Source of the DNA: Oreocharis arfaki
Taxonomy: Eukaryota > Chordata > Aves > Passeriformes > Paramythiidae
NCBI GenBank assembly: GCA_013398015.1
Contig: VZRR01002064.1
Coordinates: forward strand, 62,001 to 126,000
Direction of reading: 5' to 3'
DNA length: 64,000 nt
Numbering within the stretch: the stretch's first letter is position 1; each line of letters begins with the position of its first letter. The position numbers were made by a program, and so were the translations under genes. Positions 1 through 11,994 of this stretch are shown here, piece after piece. The notes below the pieces were generated by a model. That model did not search any database and was not told the DNA's origin. It saw nothing but the letters and a program-made list of their open reading frames with translations.

Positions 1-1033
1 CAACAGAAAAATGAAATCAAAACCAAACTCATGCTAACCATAATTGTTCTATGTTGAAAGAACAAACCCCAGAAAGTCCGTACAGGGTGGATCTAGCTCA
101 ACACTTTCGAACACAGCATAATTAAAATATTTTCTAAACATGCCGAGTCAATATTTGACCTAAAAGAATTAGGTACACAGACTGTTATTTAGTTCTAGCC
201 TCTTTAGGCTTTCCACAGCAGAATTTGGAGACCAATCAAGTTAATATTATTCATCCAAGTAGAGGGAATAGCCATAGAAGAGAGTCTATAAGAAGAGAAT
301 CAGGATAAAGGAGGTTATTCACTAAACTATTAAACAATAGACTTAGCAAGAATGGTTAGATTAACTAGTCCAAACTCTACTAGTTATCCCCATGCAATGG
401 CAATGTTTTCCCACTGAGTGCTGTGAGACTGCAAGGCATGTAACTGCGTTCAGAATTTGGCCCAAAACCCAGGAATACAGAGTGCCACTATTTCAATACG
501 TTAAAATATCACCTGGAACCTGTTTCAGTTTTATCAATGTAAAATAAACCAGTTTGTGTCTGTGAGATAAATGAACTGTTAACTCATTTGGAGTCTCTAC
601 ATCCATCCACTAATTACAGGTTTAAATGCTAATAACAGATGGAAAATTAGCTTCCAAGTCTCACAGAGATGAGTAATAGTAGCACCTGCTTCCCAGAGCA
701 TGAACACATTTGATGAAATACTCTGTGACAAGATTTGCTCTAAAAAATCAACACAAAATTATAAAGCCCCTATATATTTATAGCAGAAATGTTAAGCAAT
801 GATACTTAAGACTGCAGATGAGTAATTGAGAATTAAAATAAAAGCAAAATAATTTTAAAAATAGTAAATGATAACCAAGTATTAGATGCATAAGCTGTTA
901 GCCCATAAGCCCATGTCTGTTATGAACCTCCACAAAGCCCCAGAAACACCATGTTCTACTTTTAAAGCTTAATTTGTATCAATGAAAATATGAAGCTGAA
1001 AATATTAGCTAGTCTAACAAAGTAGTTTCTTAC
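1..1033 (-). other. CLASP2: CLASP2 intron downstream of the 18-nt microexon (partial)
   Basis: AT-rich intronic sequence after the donor at 1033. I see no further exon, repeat or RNA gene before the window edge. Confidence 0.75.
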
Positions 1034-1051
1034 CATCTTCAGAAGCTGTTC
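1034..1051 (-). CDS. CLASP2: CLASP2 18-nt microexon (GTASEDG)
   Basis: On the minus strand, TGTTTAG|GAACAGCTTCTGAAGATG|GTAAGA defines an 18-nt exon encoding TASED between a split Gly on each side. It matches the GTASEDG stretch that follows EDTSDKLD in mammalian CLASP2. Symmetric phase 1-1, so it is an in-frame cassette of six residues. The acceptor tract is U-rich; I see no UGC motif within 20 nt, unlike the 24-nt microexon. The next exon (expected to begin with RVRAKL or similar) is outside the window. Confidence 0.88.
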
Positions 1052-3883
1052 CTAAACAGAAAAAATAATAAAATACATGATATTCCAAACAATACTATGT
1101 CTTTCAAATTCCTTTTTGAGATTAATCTTGGGAATCTTGACAAATTCTATCAAGTCAAGACAGCTAAAGTTTTTATGTTGCAACTCTATAATTGAACTGA
1201 AGTACAATTATCAAGACAATATCCATACGAAACTGATAGTGACTTACAAGAACAAAATGCACAGCACTGCCTTCCAAACATTTTACAAAACCACAAAAAA
1301 TTCCAGAGAAAAAAATTACATCTATGAGATCAGTCAACAAAATTACATATACAGATCAAAACAGACATTAAAAATACTGTGAAGCAAGCTCTTCTGAAAA
1401 CATGAAACATACTATTATACATAACCTCAGAGAAAACCACAGTGTTTCCCACACTGGACAGTGCTAATTTGATAGGAACTGCCAGCAAGGAGGATTTCTC
1501 TGAATTAAGCCTGTGATTACTCTGAAGATACACATGCACAAGATCAAGTCTTGCTCAGAGATGTGAAAGGAATAAGAGCTTGCTGAAATCAGATCACACT
1601 TGAACAAGTACGCCGAGCTTAACAAGGCTTGACTTTTGACAACGTGAGAGTCAGACAAGCCTTTTTCCCATCAGTACCTAGGAACTGATGGGAAGCTGCC
1701 TAATTGGCAGTCCTCCCTCTAAGCTCCTTTGAAACAAATCTTATTATGGAATAAAAGATATACCAGTAATGATAAAAATGTTAAACGCCCCTAAAAAAAA
1801 TCAAAGGGTACCTCCATTTTTATTTATTTTCACATTCTCTACCATTTCTGCCTTACAAGAGAAGTACAATAATGAAAACACCTGTTAGCGTCTTTGGCTA
1901 GCCTGAACTTAGCCAGATTTGCTGGGAAAGTTTTCTCATGTTACAGTATCTTCAAAGAACTATTTTTAAAAATTCCCTCTAAAAACTAGTTCAGTGTAAA
2001 TTTCAATGCTTCTTCACAAAAATCAGTTACAGTAATAGGTATGTAGGAGGGCCTCAAAGTTTTCCAGATCAAATTTGCCAGTCTGCAAAACACCAAAACC
2101 AAACAAAAAACCCAACCCCCAAACCCTAAGCTACCCCTCCAAATCCAACATTCTTGCAGAGCTGGATCTTGGAAGGCAGATTCTATGCAACACCTAAGCC
2201 AAACTAACAGCTGCCCCTAAAAAGGGATGTTTCTGCTTCTCTTTCCACTCAACCTTGTGCTATCACCTGGTCTGGATGGTTAAAGGCTCACTGGCAGCTC
2301 CAAAAACTAAATAGCAGAGTATTAGTCACTTTTATGAAATCAGTTTTAAGGAGTTTGTTCACCTACAGTAATTGATAATGGATTATCACAAGGTGCTAAC
2401 AAAGGAAGAAATAAAAAACATGCGGACAAGGTTAGCGGTAAAAGGAAAAAAGATTAGTTCCTCCTGGTGGTGGTGAGATCAGAACAGCTATATCATACAG
2501 CTACAGCTGGAGGCTATCTCTAGATACCATGTACAAGATAGAATGAACATAGCTTAGTTCACTCCATCTTGCACATCCTGTCTAGAGATAGCCTCTAGAA
2601 CAAAACCCAACCTGTTACTCTGATCAACTGTGTAGCACTTCCCTTGCTGTTTTTAAACAGAAACGTGCAACATATCATTAGTTGTGACTTCTGGTTAGAA
2701 CCAAAGAAAAAGCCTACATGGCCCTAAGAACCTTTATTTCTGGTGACAATGCCCAAGGCTCAAGATTTAGCACAAACAGCTATAAATAAAGCCCACTACC
2801 CGTAGCCTAAGGAAATACAGAAATAAGTGATACAGTCTCTACTATCCTGTGCAAACCCTCATTTTATTAAACTAGTCTTGACATCTTCAGTGCTCAAAAC
2901 CAGCTCAAATTCTTTCAAGAAGCATGTGTGTTTTGAAATGATTCAGGATTCTGGTTTAGAGATCTACCTTCTTACTCTTTTAATTTCTATGAGATACATA
3001 TGCTTCCAATGAACTACTCATTATTCCAAACATGCACAGTTAATAAATACATGACACAAAATACTAAGTAAGCAGCAAACTTGTTAAGTGCTCGTTAAGT
3101 GCTCCCAAGCAATAAATTAGAACTAGAATCACCAGGCAGCAGGCTGGGACTCTGTCACTTTATTATATGTGAAGCATTATTTGCACACACCTGAAACAGA
3201 CAATTGCTATGAGAAGCCTGATGCTCAACTGCTTTGCAGTCCCTCCATGTGTTTGTAACAGAGTGAATTAAGAAAAAGCAAGTGCTAAAACTTAAGTGGA
3301 ATACATGGTAAGCTATTTTAACAGGTAGGTCTTCACAAATGATTCTTCAACAGAATTACATTGTACTACAAAATTTACAGGCACTTAAAATTATGTAGCA
3401 AGGTTTGATTTCGATTGAGAAGTTTTTCTTGGTTTTTGCTTTTTTTTGTACTTAATTAAGTGGTCAAGCATCTTCGGGTCTCCCATTGCTGTTCTACCAA
3501 GTCAAATAAATTGACTTCACATGTAAAACGATGGAATACACAGGAACTGGACTAATTTTAAAAGCATGTATTTAACTAGTTAAAAAGCAGCACGTAACAA
3601 TTACAAAATTGCTCTGTAATTAGTAGAGCTTCTTTTAAAAATGAGAGGTAACGCCAGATTTCTGATAACGTTTCTGTTGCTGATAAAGACCAAACATTCC
3701 CAAAATTGACAAATACAGCAATAACACATATAATAAGACATCAAGATTACACAGGAGTTAATGAAAACAGCATAGTAATTTGTTAATGAACAAACAAACA
3801 AACATTAAACATCAATACCTTACATAAAAGACGCTTTATTAGATACTTAATAGAATTAGAGGACAGACTAAACAATTTCTTAC
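1052..3883 (-). other. CLASP2: CLASP2 intron between the two microexons (2.8 kb), with a long hairpin
   Basis: AT-rich intron with no exon seen. Its notable content is the inverted repeat at 2510-2595 described separately. Upstream of the 18-nt exon the transcript has a U-rich run (1055-1070) acting as polypyrimidine tract. Confidence 0.8.
2510..2595 (-). repeat. Near-perfect inverted repeat (39-bp arms, 8-nt loop), candidate pre-miRNA or palindromic relic
   Basis: The arms are 2510-2548 and 2557-2595 with an 8-nt loop at 2549-2556. Of 39 positions, 33 pair exactly, including a 15-bp uninterrupted outer block GAGGCTATCTCTAGA. In RNA copied in the CLASP2 sense (minus strand) three of the six differences become G.U pairs, leaving three mismatches; on the + strand only one is G.U. 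Two further base pairs beyond the arms (2507-2508 with 2597-2598) extend the stem after one mismatch. Size and shape fit a pri-microRNA hairpin inside a host intron. A small palindromic DNA transposon or foldback is the alternative. I recognise no known miRNA family in it. Confidence 0.6.
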
Positions 3884-3907
3884 CATCCATCTTGTCAGAA
3901 GTATCCT
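3884..3907 (-). CDS. CLASP2: CLASP2 24-nt microexon (EDTSDKMDG)
   Basis: On the minus strand, AG|AGGATACTTC...GATGGATG|GTAAGA defines a 24-nt exon. With the G left by the exon at 7238 it encodes EDTSDKMD plus G, matching the alternative segment EDTSDKLDG of mammalian CLASP2. It is symmetric (phase 1-1), so inclusion adds eight residues without a frameshift and changes the junction residue from Gly to Glu. Two TGC motifs at 13-20 nt upstream of the exon, within a pyrimidine-rich stretch, resemble the UGC elements bound by the neuronal microexon factor SRRM4. Tissue specificity is inference. Confidence 0.9.
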
Positions 3908-6900
3908 CTTTGTTGAAAAAGCAGGCAAAGAAACATGGAAAACTTAGTGTGTTAGAATAAAGGTGTTCACAGCAGAGTCATAAAACATTAATTGAGGAAA
4001 ATACATTAATATTAAATACAGCAGACATGTTTATCTAATTAATGCATGTGTAAGCTACCTTAAGCAAAGTTGGTTTTGCTCAGTCCAAGGCACAAAATTA
4101 CAAAACAGGGTACAAGTACCCTGCACAAGGATATTGATTCTTTGTATTTCCCAGATTTGAGAAAACTCCTACAGTAAAACATTTATAAATTGTTTCATTC
4201 TTGGTATAAGCAGTTACTGAAGAATCAGTACATATTTATATCATTACTGAACAACGTAATTATATTTCTTATGAAATTTACTACTGAGCATGAAGCCCCA
4301 TCTGGGGTAAGGGACAGAAGGGAAAAAATAGCACAATTAAAACAGAGGACAAACGAGAGAAAGTTTCACTCTGGTTTAAAAGCATTAAATATTTACCAGT
4401 TCAGCTGGAAGGTAGTTCATAAATATTCTGACAGTAACAATCAAAATTAAAATATTTAGCATGAGACATATATAATTACTGCTCAGGCCTCCTCAACAAG
4501 GACTTTAATACTTAAGGATGTCAAAGATAGTCAACGTTTAAAATAGCTAGAGAGTATCCTCCTGCTTCTAGAATAGTCTTTTAAAAATCATAAATAAGAA
4601 AGAGTTCTTCTATTAATAATGAAAAGGGAAGAGATGGGTGAACACAATTTGGGATTACTATGCTTATAAGCTTCTGGCCTTCTGAGGCTTTAAATTTGGT
4701 AGCTGTGTAAGCAAAAGGTGGATGTTTCTCTGCAAGCCAGGCTGAAAATAAATTCAAGCTCTAGGAGACAATGTCATTTATTCTGGTACTGACTGCAACA
4801 CCTAAAGGAAGTGGAAAGCATTAAGGAAATAGAGTAACATTGCCCAGGCCTTTTCAAACCATGGTCAGCAGCATTAGCTTGACAGTTCTCTCATTTAACT
4901 TTCCATATTTGGGCTACTATAAATAAACCCCTTCAAATGAACAGAGGGAAGAACTCTACAAATCAGCCCACTTCCTGAAACATGGCAATTGCTTGGATTC
5001 CCACTCCATTCATGTTAAGGTCACCTTCTGAAAACTAAGAGTAAAAACTATTTTGAAGCCAATCCACAACTAACAACAGTCACACTGTCTACATGGTATG
5101 CACCACCCAAAGTACCTCACCTCAGTTAAAAAACTGTGAGGAGATTGAGCCAACATCAATCAAGCAGTACTGCTTTTGCGTGACTGTAAACAAGCCTTGG
5201 TCTCCTTGACTACCACTGCCCTTTCACTGTCTGCACTAGGATTTGACTTTTACTGTTCACTACCAGTATTACATAATTTTGCCATTTCAAATGACCATCA
5301 TACTGTTCTACACATGTGACTGCATCTGCTAGCAAGGTAAAGCTTTCCAGCAGCTCAAATCCTTCAAACAAACAGGACCTGGACCTAATGACAATTACTC
5401 CTCTCCCCCATCCTCCCTCACCCAATTAATAAATTACAAAGAGAGCAAGCTATTTCTGTTATTTTCCTGCATAAACCCACCACTGTTTACTTCACTGGAA
5501 ACCTCTGTGCCTTTCTCAACCCTTGCTTACAAAATTCTTGGCATGAATCAGACATTGCTTTAAATGTTCTAAAAGCAAACCAATAATTCAATCAAGAGCT
5601 AATTTTCTGTAAAAGTCTTAAGACAACATAGCCCCTTCATCTGAGCAGCATAAAGACATTAACAGAGCAGGACCTCTCTCTGTTTTTCATTTGACGTTTT
5701 TTTTTCCTTCTGTCACCATGCTCTGTGGCATTTTTACTTCTCTGAATGCCAGCCTTGTCTGAAGTTCAAAATACATTCTGTTGCACATCAACACACACAC
5801 ACCAGGCAATACTCTGATCTTGGAAAATAATGATTCCACGTATTTCAGGCTTTTAGGCATAAGTTAGGAGGAACTGACAGTTCTAGAATTATAGAATGGT
5901 TTGGGTTGGAAGGGACCGGAAAGATCACCTAGTTCCAACCCCCTTACTGTGGGCAGGGACACCTTCCACGGGAGCGGTTTGCTCCAACCCTGATCCAGCC
6001 CAGTCTTGAACACTGTAAGGGATGGGGCATCCACAACTCCCCTGGGGAACCACCAGTGTATCCCCTCCACCAAGCAGCCTCATGTCGGTGTCCACCTGTG
6101 ACCTCGCAGGTTCTGCTGCCCCTTCTTTGGGCACCAGAGGGAGCCCACATCCAAACCTGCTATTACAAGTACCAAGTATTCCTTTTAGTCAGGATTGCTC
6201 ACACTCAACACTAAAAATCAATGCTGTTCACAGCATTTCAAGCGGGCTCTGATGGCAAAAAGAATCAACTCATTTTAGACAGCTTTTAACTTAAGTTTTG
6301 ACTTTAAAAAGCACAACCAAAACCTTTGCAAACCACAGCCTACACGTATGCACACATCTACCCAAACACAATGCAAATCAGAAGAACTATATAGTTTCTT
6401 TGTCTCTTGTGATCATCTATGGCCATACTGACATTAGAACATGTCCCTCCTTGGTGATCTAGATGGCACAGAAGCTGAGAAGAAAAAACCAGTTTTGTGA
6501 ACACTGAACCTCTCTTCCCCCATTGCTATCCGTACAGCATGGATAAGCTAAAAATTTAGAACAAAAACATGTTCATAGTCCTTTACCATTCCCACTTAGC
6601 AGATGTTCAAGCACCTACACCACCATCACTACTATCAAATACTTTCCTGCACTCTTTATCACCTATAGCACTTTCTATGTCTAACAGCAAGTATCAGTGG
6701 AGACTGTCAGGTGGATAAAACATACACATAGTTCCATAAATGCCCTCAGGAAGAAATTAATGAACTCAATGTTCTAAATCACTGTGTAAAACACTTCTGT
6801 ATTTCATGAAGAAGCCACCTCTTACTGCCAAGGTATCTCTAAGGCACTGTTTGTAAAATACCTGAAGAGCTGAGAAAAACAGAAAATTAAGAGCCCTCAC

Positions 6901-7237
6901 ACTCATTTCCCTATTACTTTTACAAACAAAAAAAGGTCATGATCGCCACATGATGTTAAGTAAACTTACCACTTCTTCCAACACTTAATATTAATTCCAG
7001 ATTAAGATATTTAAAGAGCATAGTACGGACACACCTTTTTGCATTGGCATTCTTCCAGCACAAGAAAAATAAAGCATCTAGGGAAGTCTGTGACTTACTT
7101 CAGAACACCTGCTCTTTCGCCATACTCCAGTGCCAAAAACAACAACTGCTTTTCAAATACAGGAGTATTGTACAGTAACTTTCTGATCAAGAAAACCACA
7201 AGACTATCTCAGAGCAGTGCAGAGGTGCTTCCCTTAC
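3908..7237 (-). other. CLASP2: CLASP2 intron (3.3 kb) with a CR1 fragment
   Basis: Intron upstream of the 24-nt microexon. It contains the CR1 fragment at 5885-6150 and a short CA tract near 5790. No alternative exon (for example one encoding RIRTRRQSSG, known in some CLASP isoforms) was found in this stretch. The last 30 bp before the microexon hold two UGC motifs, listed with that exon. Confidence 0.75.
5885..6150 (-). mobile_element. CR1-type LINE fragment (3' part)
   Basis: The + strand reads AGAATTATAGAATGGTTTGG, then GTTGGAAGGGACCGGAAAGA, CACCTAGTTCCAACCCC and GGGCAGGGACACCTTCCA, which are the reverse-complemented CR1 3'-end blocks. The element therefore reads on the minus strand, same sense as CLASP2. 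The part beyond about 6050 is more diverged and the boundary is approximate. The several overlapping open frames on both strands here belong to the repeat. Confidence 0.9.
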
Positions 7238-7402
7238 CTAGGGAGGCGTAGGACCCCGGGGGCAGCCCGGCTGCTGACAGGCGCCCAGCTCCAGCTGTCT
7301 GTCCAGCAGCATGGCGGGCCTTCGCACCTGCGGCAGCGTTCACGTCGATGTCACTGCGAGACCTCTGCAGGGTGCCCGGGCTTGGAACGCCCTTGCTGCT
7401 GC
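7238..7402 (-). CDS. CLASP2: CLASP2 exon: basic Ser-rich linker (SLQRSRSDIDVNAAAGAK region)
   Basis: This 165-bp exon encodes SSKGVPSPGTLQRSRSDIDV, NAAAGAKARHAAGQTAGAG and RLSAAGLPPGSYASL. LQRSRSDIDVNAAA is a signature of CLASPs. The continuation GAKARHAAGQ is CLASP2-like, while LPPGSYASLG also resembles CLASP1. The exon is GC-rich with many CpG compared with neighbouring introns. The acceptor is AGTTTCAG and the donor GTAAGG. It is a symmetric phase-1 exon: two bases complete a Gly codon and one G is left at the end, joined by AG of the following microexon (Glu) or by another exon. Confidence 0.96.
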
Positions 7403-8547
7403 CTGAAACTACCAGAAAAGGAAAAAAAACCAACAACAACAAAAGCTGATATTAAATAAAATGAATTATATTTAAAAGGTTAACATCTTCTACTACCGCA
7501 GCGCAGAAAACGACGTAAAAAAGCTTAAGTCAAGTTATTATTAAACCAAGTATTACTGAGATTAAAAAGCCAACTACACCTGGTCTTGCAATGAATTGCT
7601 TATAGAAGACAGTTTGTTTTACAGTCATATTTTTAATCATTCAGCATGAAATTTTAGCATTATTTAATGCAAACTGTGTGTTCTCACCCTAGTACAAATG
7701 ACCTAACTCTGAACCTTTGTGTGATTTATTACCGTATTCAATGCTTCACAAATGTAAGAAAATTCACATAATTCCTTGAGAAACTGAAGGAACAAAATAT
7801 TCCCACACTTCAGCTAAGGTAAAGCCACAGACAGGTGAGCTGAATGCACATTCTGAAATGCTTTAGGGTCTAATCTTCAGTATTTTCATATTCACTTCCT
7901 ATTATTTACTGTATTTTAACTATTCACTTCAGTTAATTTTAACCACTGTTTTAGGTCTTCTAAACTCAGCTCATCAGTTTCGGTATCTAGAAAACAAGCA
8001 CTCTCCATTACAGTCCATTTGTAAAAAGCATCTTGATTTATTCTCTAAGAGTTACTAAGACATTATGGGAAAAGACAGTGAAGTTATTAAATTCTGAAAA
8101 CTAAACACATAACTAAACTCTTTGAATAACAAATATGTGGTTTGGTTCATTTATTTATTTATTTACAAAGAGGAACAGCTACATGGGAACACATGAAAGA
8201 GACAGTGAGTCTTCTATTTCCAGTTGCCATAAGCCTAATCATGAACAGACCAAAGAACAATGTTTTGTTTCTTTGAAAGCAACTGTTCCATGACAAAACT
8301 CCAGGACAGATGATCAATTAATACCGAATTATGTCTTGTACTTGAAATAACTGAAACTACATAAAATGTGAAGTGAGTGTGAGGCAATCTTAGCTCCAGG
8401 CACAGTTTGCAGTGACACATACCATTATTTATCTTGGAAACAGGGCAAGTGCTGAGACAGCCAAATTTTAAGCTGCATTTAGAACTTTTAATTCAAAGAA
8501 CATGAAGAACAGTAACTGTGCACTGCACTACATTACTACCACCTTAC
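7403..8547 (-). other. CLASP2: CLASP2 intron (1.1 kb)
   Basis: AT-rich intron with a TTTATTTATTTATTTA tract near 8150. No exon was seen. Confidence 0.8.
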
Positions 8548-8603
8548 CTCTGCCTGCAAGACTTGCTGGGCTGGCTGCAGACCATTTAGAAGACAGAGGC
8601 CGA
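8548..8603 (-). CDS. CLASP2: CLASP2 exon: Ser-rich linker (RPLSSKWS)
   Basis: This 56-bp exon encodes RPLSSKWSAASPASLAGR. It matches the NRPLS.KWS segment that follows SSSSSQESL in CLASP2. The acceptor is TTTTTTCAG and the donor GTAAGG. The first base completes Asn; one base (G) remains and pairs with GC of the next exon to encode Gly. Confidence 0.95.
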
Positions 8604-11263
8604 CTGAAAAAAGTCAGTAAATCCAGTAAGTCTCATGTATCAGATGCAAAAGTCATCAATAAAAGACGGGGAAAAAAATGTTCTGTTCTTTTCTCCCCCT
8701 CAGCCTTCTCAGGCTATTTTAGACAAATACTTTAAATAGAGAATGGTAAGAAAACCAGAATAATCTTATCCTTTATATTTGATAAAATTACATCTCTATG
8801 ACAAAGCACTAATCCTTCAGTTACCAACAGGCACACTTTGCTAACAAAGCTCAGGCATTCTAGACTTGGTCACAGAAATATTTACAGTAGTCACTACGAG
8901 GTTTTAACCACAGGGCTGATCTTATAAACCAGCCATCAAACAGGAACAGTGGGAGCTACCCAGAAAGCTTTATTTGTGTAAGACACTATGTGAAGTAGTG
9001 TCTGCAGTAACAAGAAAAACAGGTGTCCAACTGATAAGCCTCCTCCAGTCCCAGATGTCTCAAGAACTAAGTTACAAATTAAAAAAGGAAATGTTGATGC
9101 TTCCAAGCAGCTAGACTCCATTTCCCCTGTTGGAATGTAGAGGCTCCCATAATTTATAAAAGGAGAAAAATCACATGTCTTGTCTTTTTTTTTTTCCTTC
9201 TTTTTCTTTTTCTTCATTTTGTTTTGTCTTCATTTCCTTTTCACTGCAAAAACAAGTAGTTACTGAAGCAAAATCTTTCCATCTACTCAAGGTTAATTAC
9301 AAGTCCATCCTTTGGCCTGGTTTGGAAGGGTAAAATGCAGCCAGAGAGGCCAGGGAAAAGAATAAGACTGGTAGAAGAAAATGTAATAGTGTATTCATTG
9401 GTTGAATACCTGACAGGGAAAGTTTGTATTGGATGAAATAGTTGAGTATTTCATCAATAGTCAAACTACAAGCCGAGTCAGTGTCTCAGCTTTAGTAAAA
9501 ATAATTCCTCTAATTTTAAACCTAAAAGCAGAGAGAAGAGATGTCTCCTACTGCGTATTTACACCAGTGATTAGCTCAGGTGCTCAACAGTAATACAGAG
9601 GTCAGCACCGTTACCTAAATCCTCACAGAAGAACATGTGTTTGCAACTTATTCTGAATAAACCTGCTTTTCTGACATGACTAACTGGTGTTCTGAAGGTA
9701 CTTTGCCCCAAGTAAGGTGAGGAGGCTGAGGTAGAGCTCCTGGGTGCATCCTGACCTTGCAACTTGTTTAAAACAGAAATCCCAGACAACTGCCACAATC
9801 TATTGCAATTGACATTTTATGTAAGCAGTTTCATATAGGCAGGCAGAAGTCACCATATTTCCCTCTCATTCCACCATCTTCTTTAGAACAGTTTTGGATT
9901 AACGATCTGCTTAATGATTAAGTTCACAAAGTCAAAAATCACAGAAGATCAGACTTTTAGGAAAATCATACCTATATTTCCTAATTTAGCCTATACAGGC
10001 AGAATTCAGCATCTACACTAAAAGCCAGAAATAAAATTTTTGTTCACAGAGTAAAAATAACATCCATCTGAATGCAAAGTTAGTAACAGATCAATTAAAA
10101 CCTCATTAATTTTCAGTATCATCTCCTCTGTTCCTTTCTTATTTTACTCCTCACTTTCTGTACTGTAGCACTTACCTATCTTGCAATATAGGAAGCAACA
10201 TTTGAAGATTAAAGAGTATTTTAAGACTCTAATTTCCCTGTAATTTAGTTTTTAACAGTTTATTACCAGTAACTCATGAACAGCACTTTTATTTTCAGAT
10301 GGGGAATACATATTATTTAAACAAGAATATTTAAATTTTTATCTTCGAATAAACATCTGTTTGTGGAAAATGAAGTGCTAGCAATTGATAGCATCACAGA
10401 CAACTATTTTTAAAAATATTTTTATAATTACAAGTATCATAGGAAAGATAAGGTAAACCTCTGGTTTAGGGCATTAGCCAAAAGAAAAAAAGGCAACTTT
10501 CAGTATGTTAGAAGCAGTCTTTGCTTTCAAGTAAAAAGGGAGCAGACAAGCTCTCTGGTTTTGGTAATGAAACATCTGAAATATTAAAAGGTTGAAATAC
10601 TTCGAGGAAGCTTTCAAGCCTTTTGAAGGCAAAAGTCACCACATACTACTACTACTTCACATTTCTGCTAAAAAGCCAGTAGATTTCTTTTGCTATTGGT
10701 ACCTAAGCAAACTTTAACTTATTCAGCTCAAGATTGTCTATGCATTTTAATACACCACTGACTGCAGCACAGACCCACCTAGTAGTAACTGGCATAGCTG
10801 CAAAATACTGATAATACATATTCAGTATGGAGAAGACAGGGAAAAAACCCCTAAACCAATCTGGAGTCTGAATGAATCTCATTGTTGATGTCCCTTTTTC
10901 ATGCTTGCCAGTGAAAAGAGATGAAAAAAGAGTAACACCATTATATCTTTCCTAGACCTATTCAGTGCATCAGAGTGCTGGACATCAACATGAACTTTGA
11001 AGATATTTTGGTGTTTAAAGCAGCTGTTAAGGAATGAATATATGAATACAGCGTGCTAAAATCCAGTTAAAGACTGCACATAATTTTCACCTTGCTGGGG
11101 TGACACTGTCATATAGCAAACCATCATAGAAGAACTTTTCATTAAAAAATTAGAAGCCGCAAAATAAAATTGCAGCTTTTCTGTACTCAACAGGAATTTG
11201 GACAATTTGCTTTTGAGAAACTGCATCTGTTTCTTCACTCAGAAACAGTGAAGTGACCCTTAC
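8604..11263 (-). other. CLASP2: CLASP2 intron (2.7 kb), no exon seen
   Basis: AT-rich intron with a long pyrimidine-rich run at 9184-9242 on the + strand (A/G-rich in the transcript). I see no exon or transposon. Confidence 0.8.
9184..9242. repeat. Low-complexity T-rich tract
   Basis: T-rich run with scattered C and G on the + strand, A/G-rich in the CLASP2 transcript. It explains the Lys-rich open frame starting at 9217 on the minus strand, which is not a gene. Confidence 0.75.
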
Positions 11264-11431
11264 TTGAGGCTCTCCTGTGAGCTAGAGGATGACCTGTCTG
11301 ACTGAGGGAGAGATGCTATACTGCCAGAATTCTTCAAGTACGTCTGAAGGCTTCTTTGATAGGGCGGCTCCAGAGAATTGTACAGAGTTTCAGCTTCACT
11401 AGGAAAGTGATTTCTAAGACCCAGATAAGCC
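11264..11431 (-). CDS. CLASP2: CLASP2 exon: end of TOG2 and start of Ser-rich linker
   Basis: This 168-bp exon encodes AYLGLRNHFPSEAETLYNS, LEPPYQRSLQTYLKNSGS and IASLPQSDRSSSSSQESL. The first part is the C-terminal helix of TOG2. The second starts the Ser/Arg-rich region that in CLASPs is phosphorylated and binds EB1 and microtubules. GLRNHFPSEAETLYNSLEP is the CLASP2-type sequence; CLASP1 has a different stretch at this point. The acceptor is TTTTGCAG and the donor GTAAGG. Two bases remain at the end and join T of the next exon to make Asn. Confidence 0.97.
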
Positions 11432-11994
11432 CTGCAAAAGAGAATAACCACATGTAAATGCTCTGTATTTTCCTGAAAGGGTGGAGTCAGGAAGTAAAGA
11501 TTACAGAATGAACCATGGATGGGAGTGAAAGGAACTAAGACTATGTAAAGCATACAACAATGCTCATAAAAGAAACCAGCTACATTGACTGAATTAATCT
11601 CAAAATAACTTAAATCTATCCTCTGAATGTCTCATATTCACTTACCAGTTCTGTGGGGAAGCAGAAGAAATTCTTTTCTGGCCTTCTCACTAGTCAAAGT
11701 GCTGCAGTTGTTTAAAGACTTAATTCATGGGGGAAGAATGATTATGCAGCAATATCAACCTTTCTAACTCTTCTTTAAGTAGAATCATCAAATGCTGTAC
11801 AACTGTATTGACTGACTCAGCTTTGAGAATGTCTTTTGAAAAAGAAACTAGGTAGCAATTCAAGACAGAAACATCAGTTTTCAACCAAACGTGTCCTCCT
11901 CTTCAGCCATGGACAGCAGCTCACCTTGGATTAGAGCCTTCTATCACTCATTTAGCATATGTAATTTTTCAGAGCAAAATGAATCAAAACTCAC
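11432..11994 (-). other. CLASP2: CLASP2 intron (563 bp)
   Basis: Short intron between the last two TOG2 exons. Nothing else is recognised in it. Confidence 0.85.

Noticed and set aside
3478..3500. Minus-strand AATGGGAGAC resembling part of a MAMGD start
   Set aside because: It lies downstream of the exons it would need to precede, lacks the first Met-Ala codons and has no donor.
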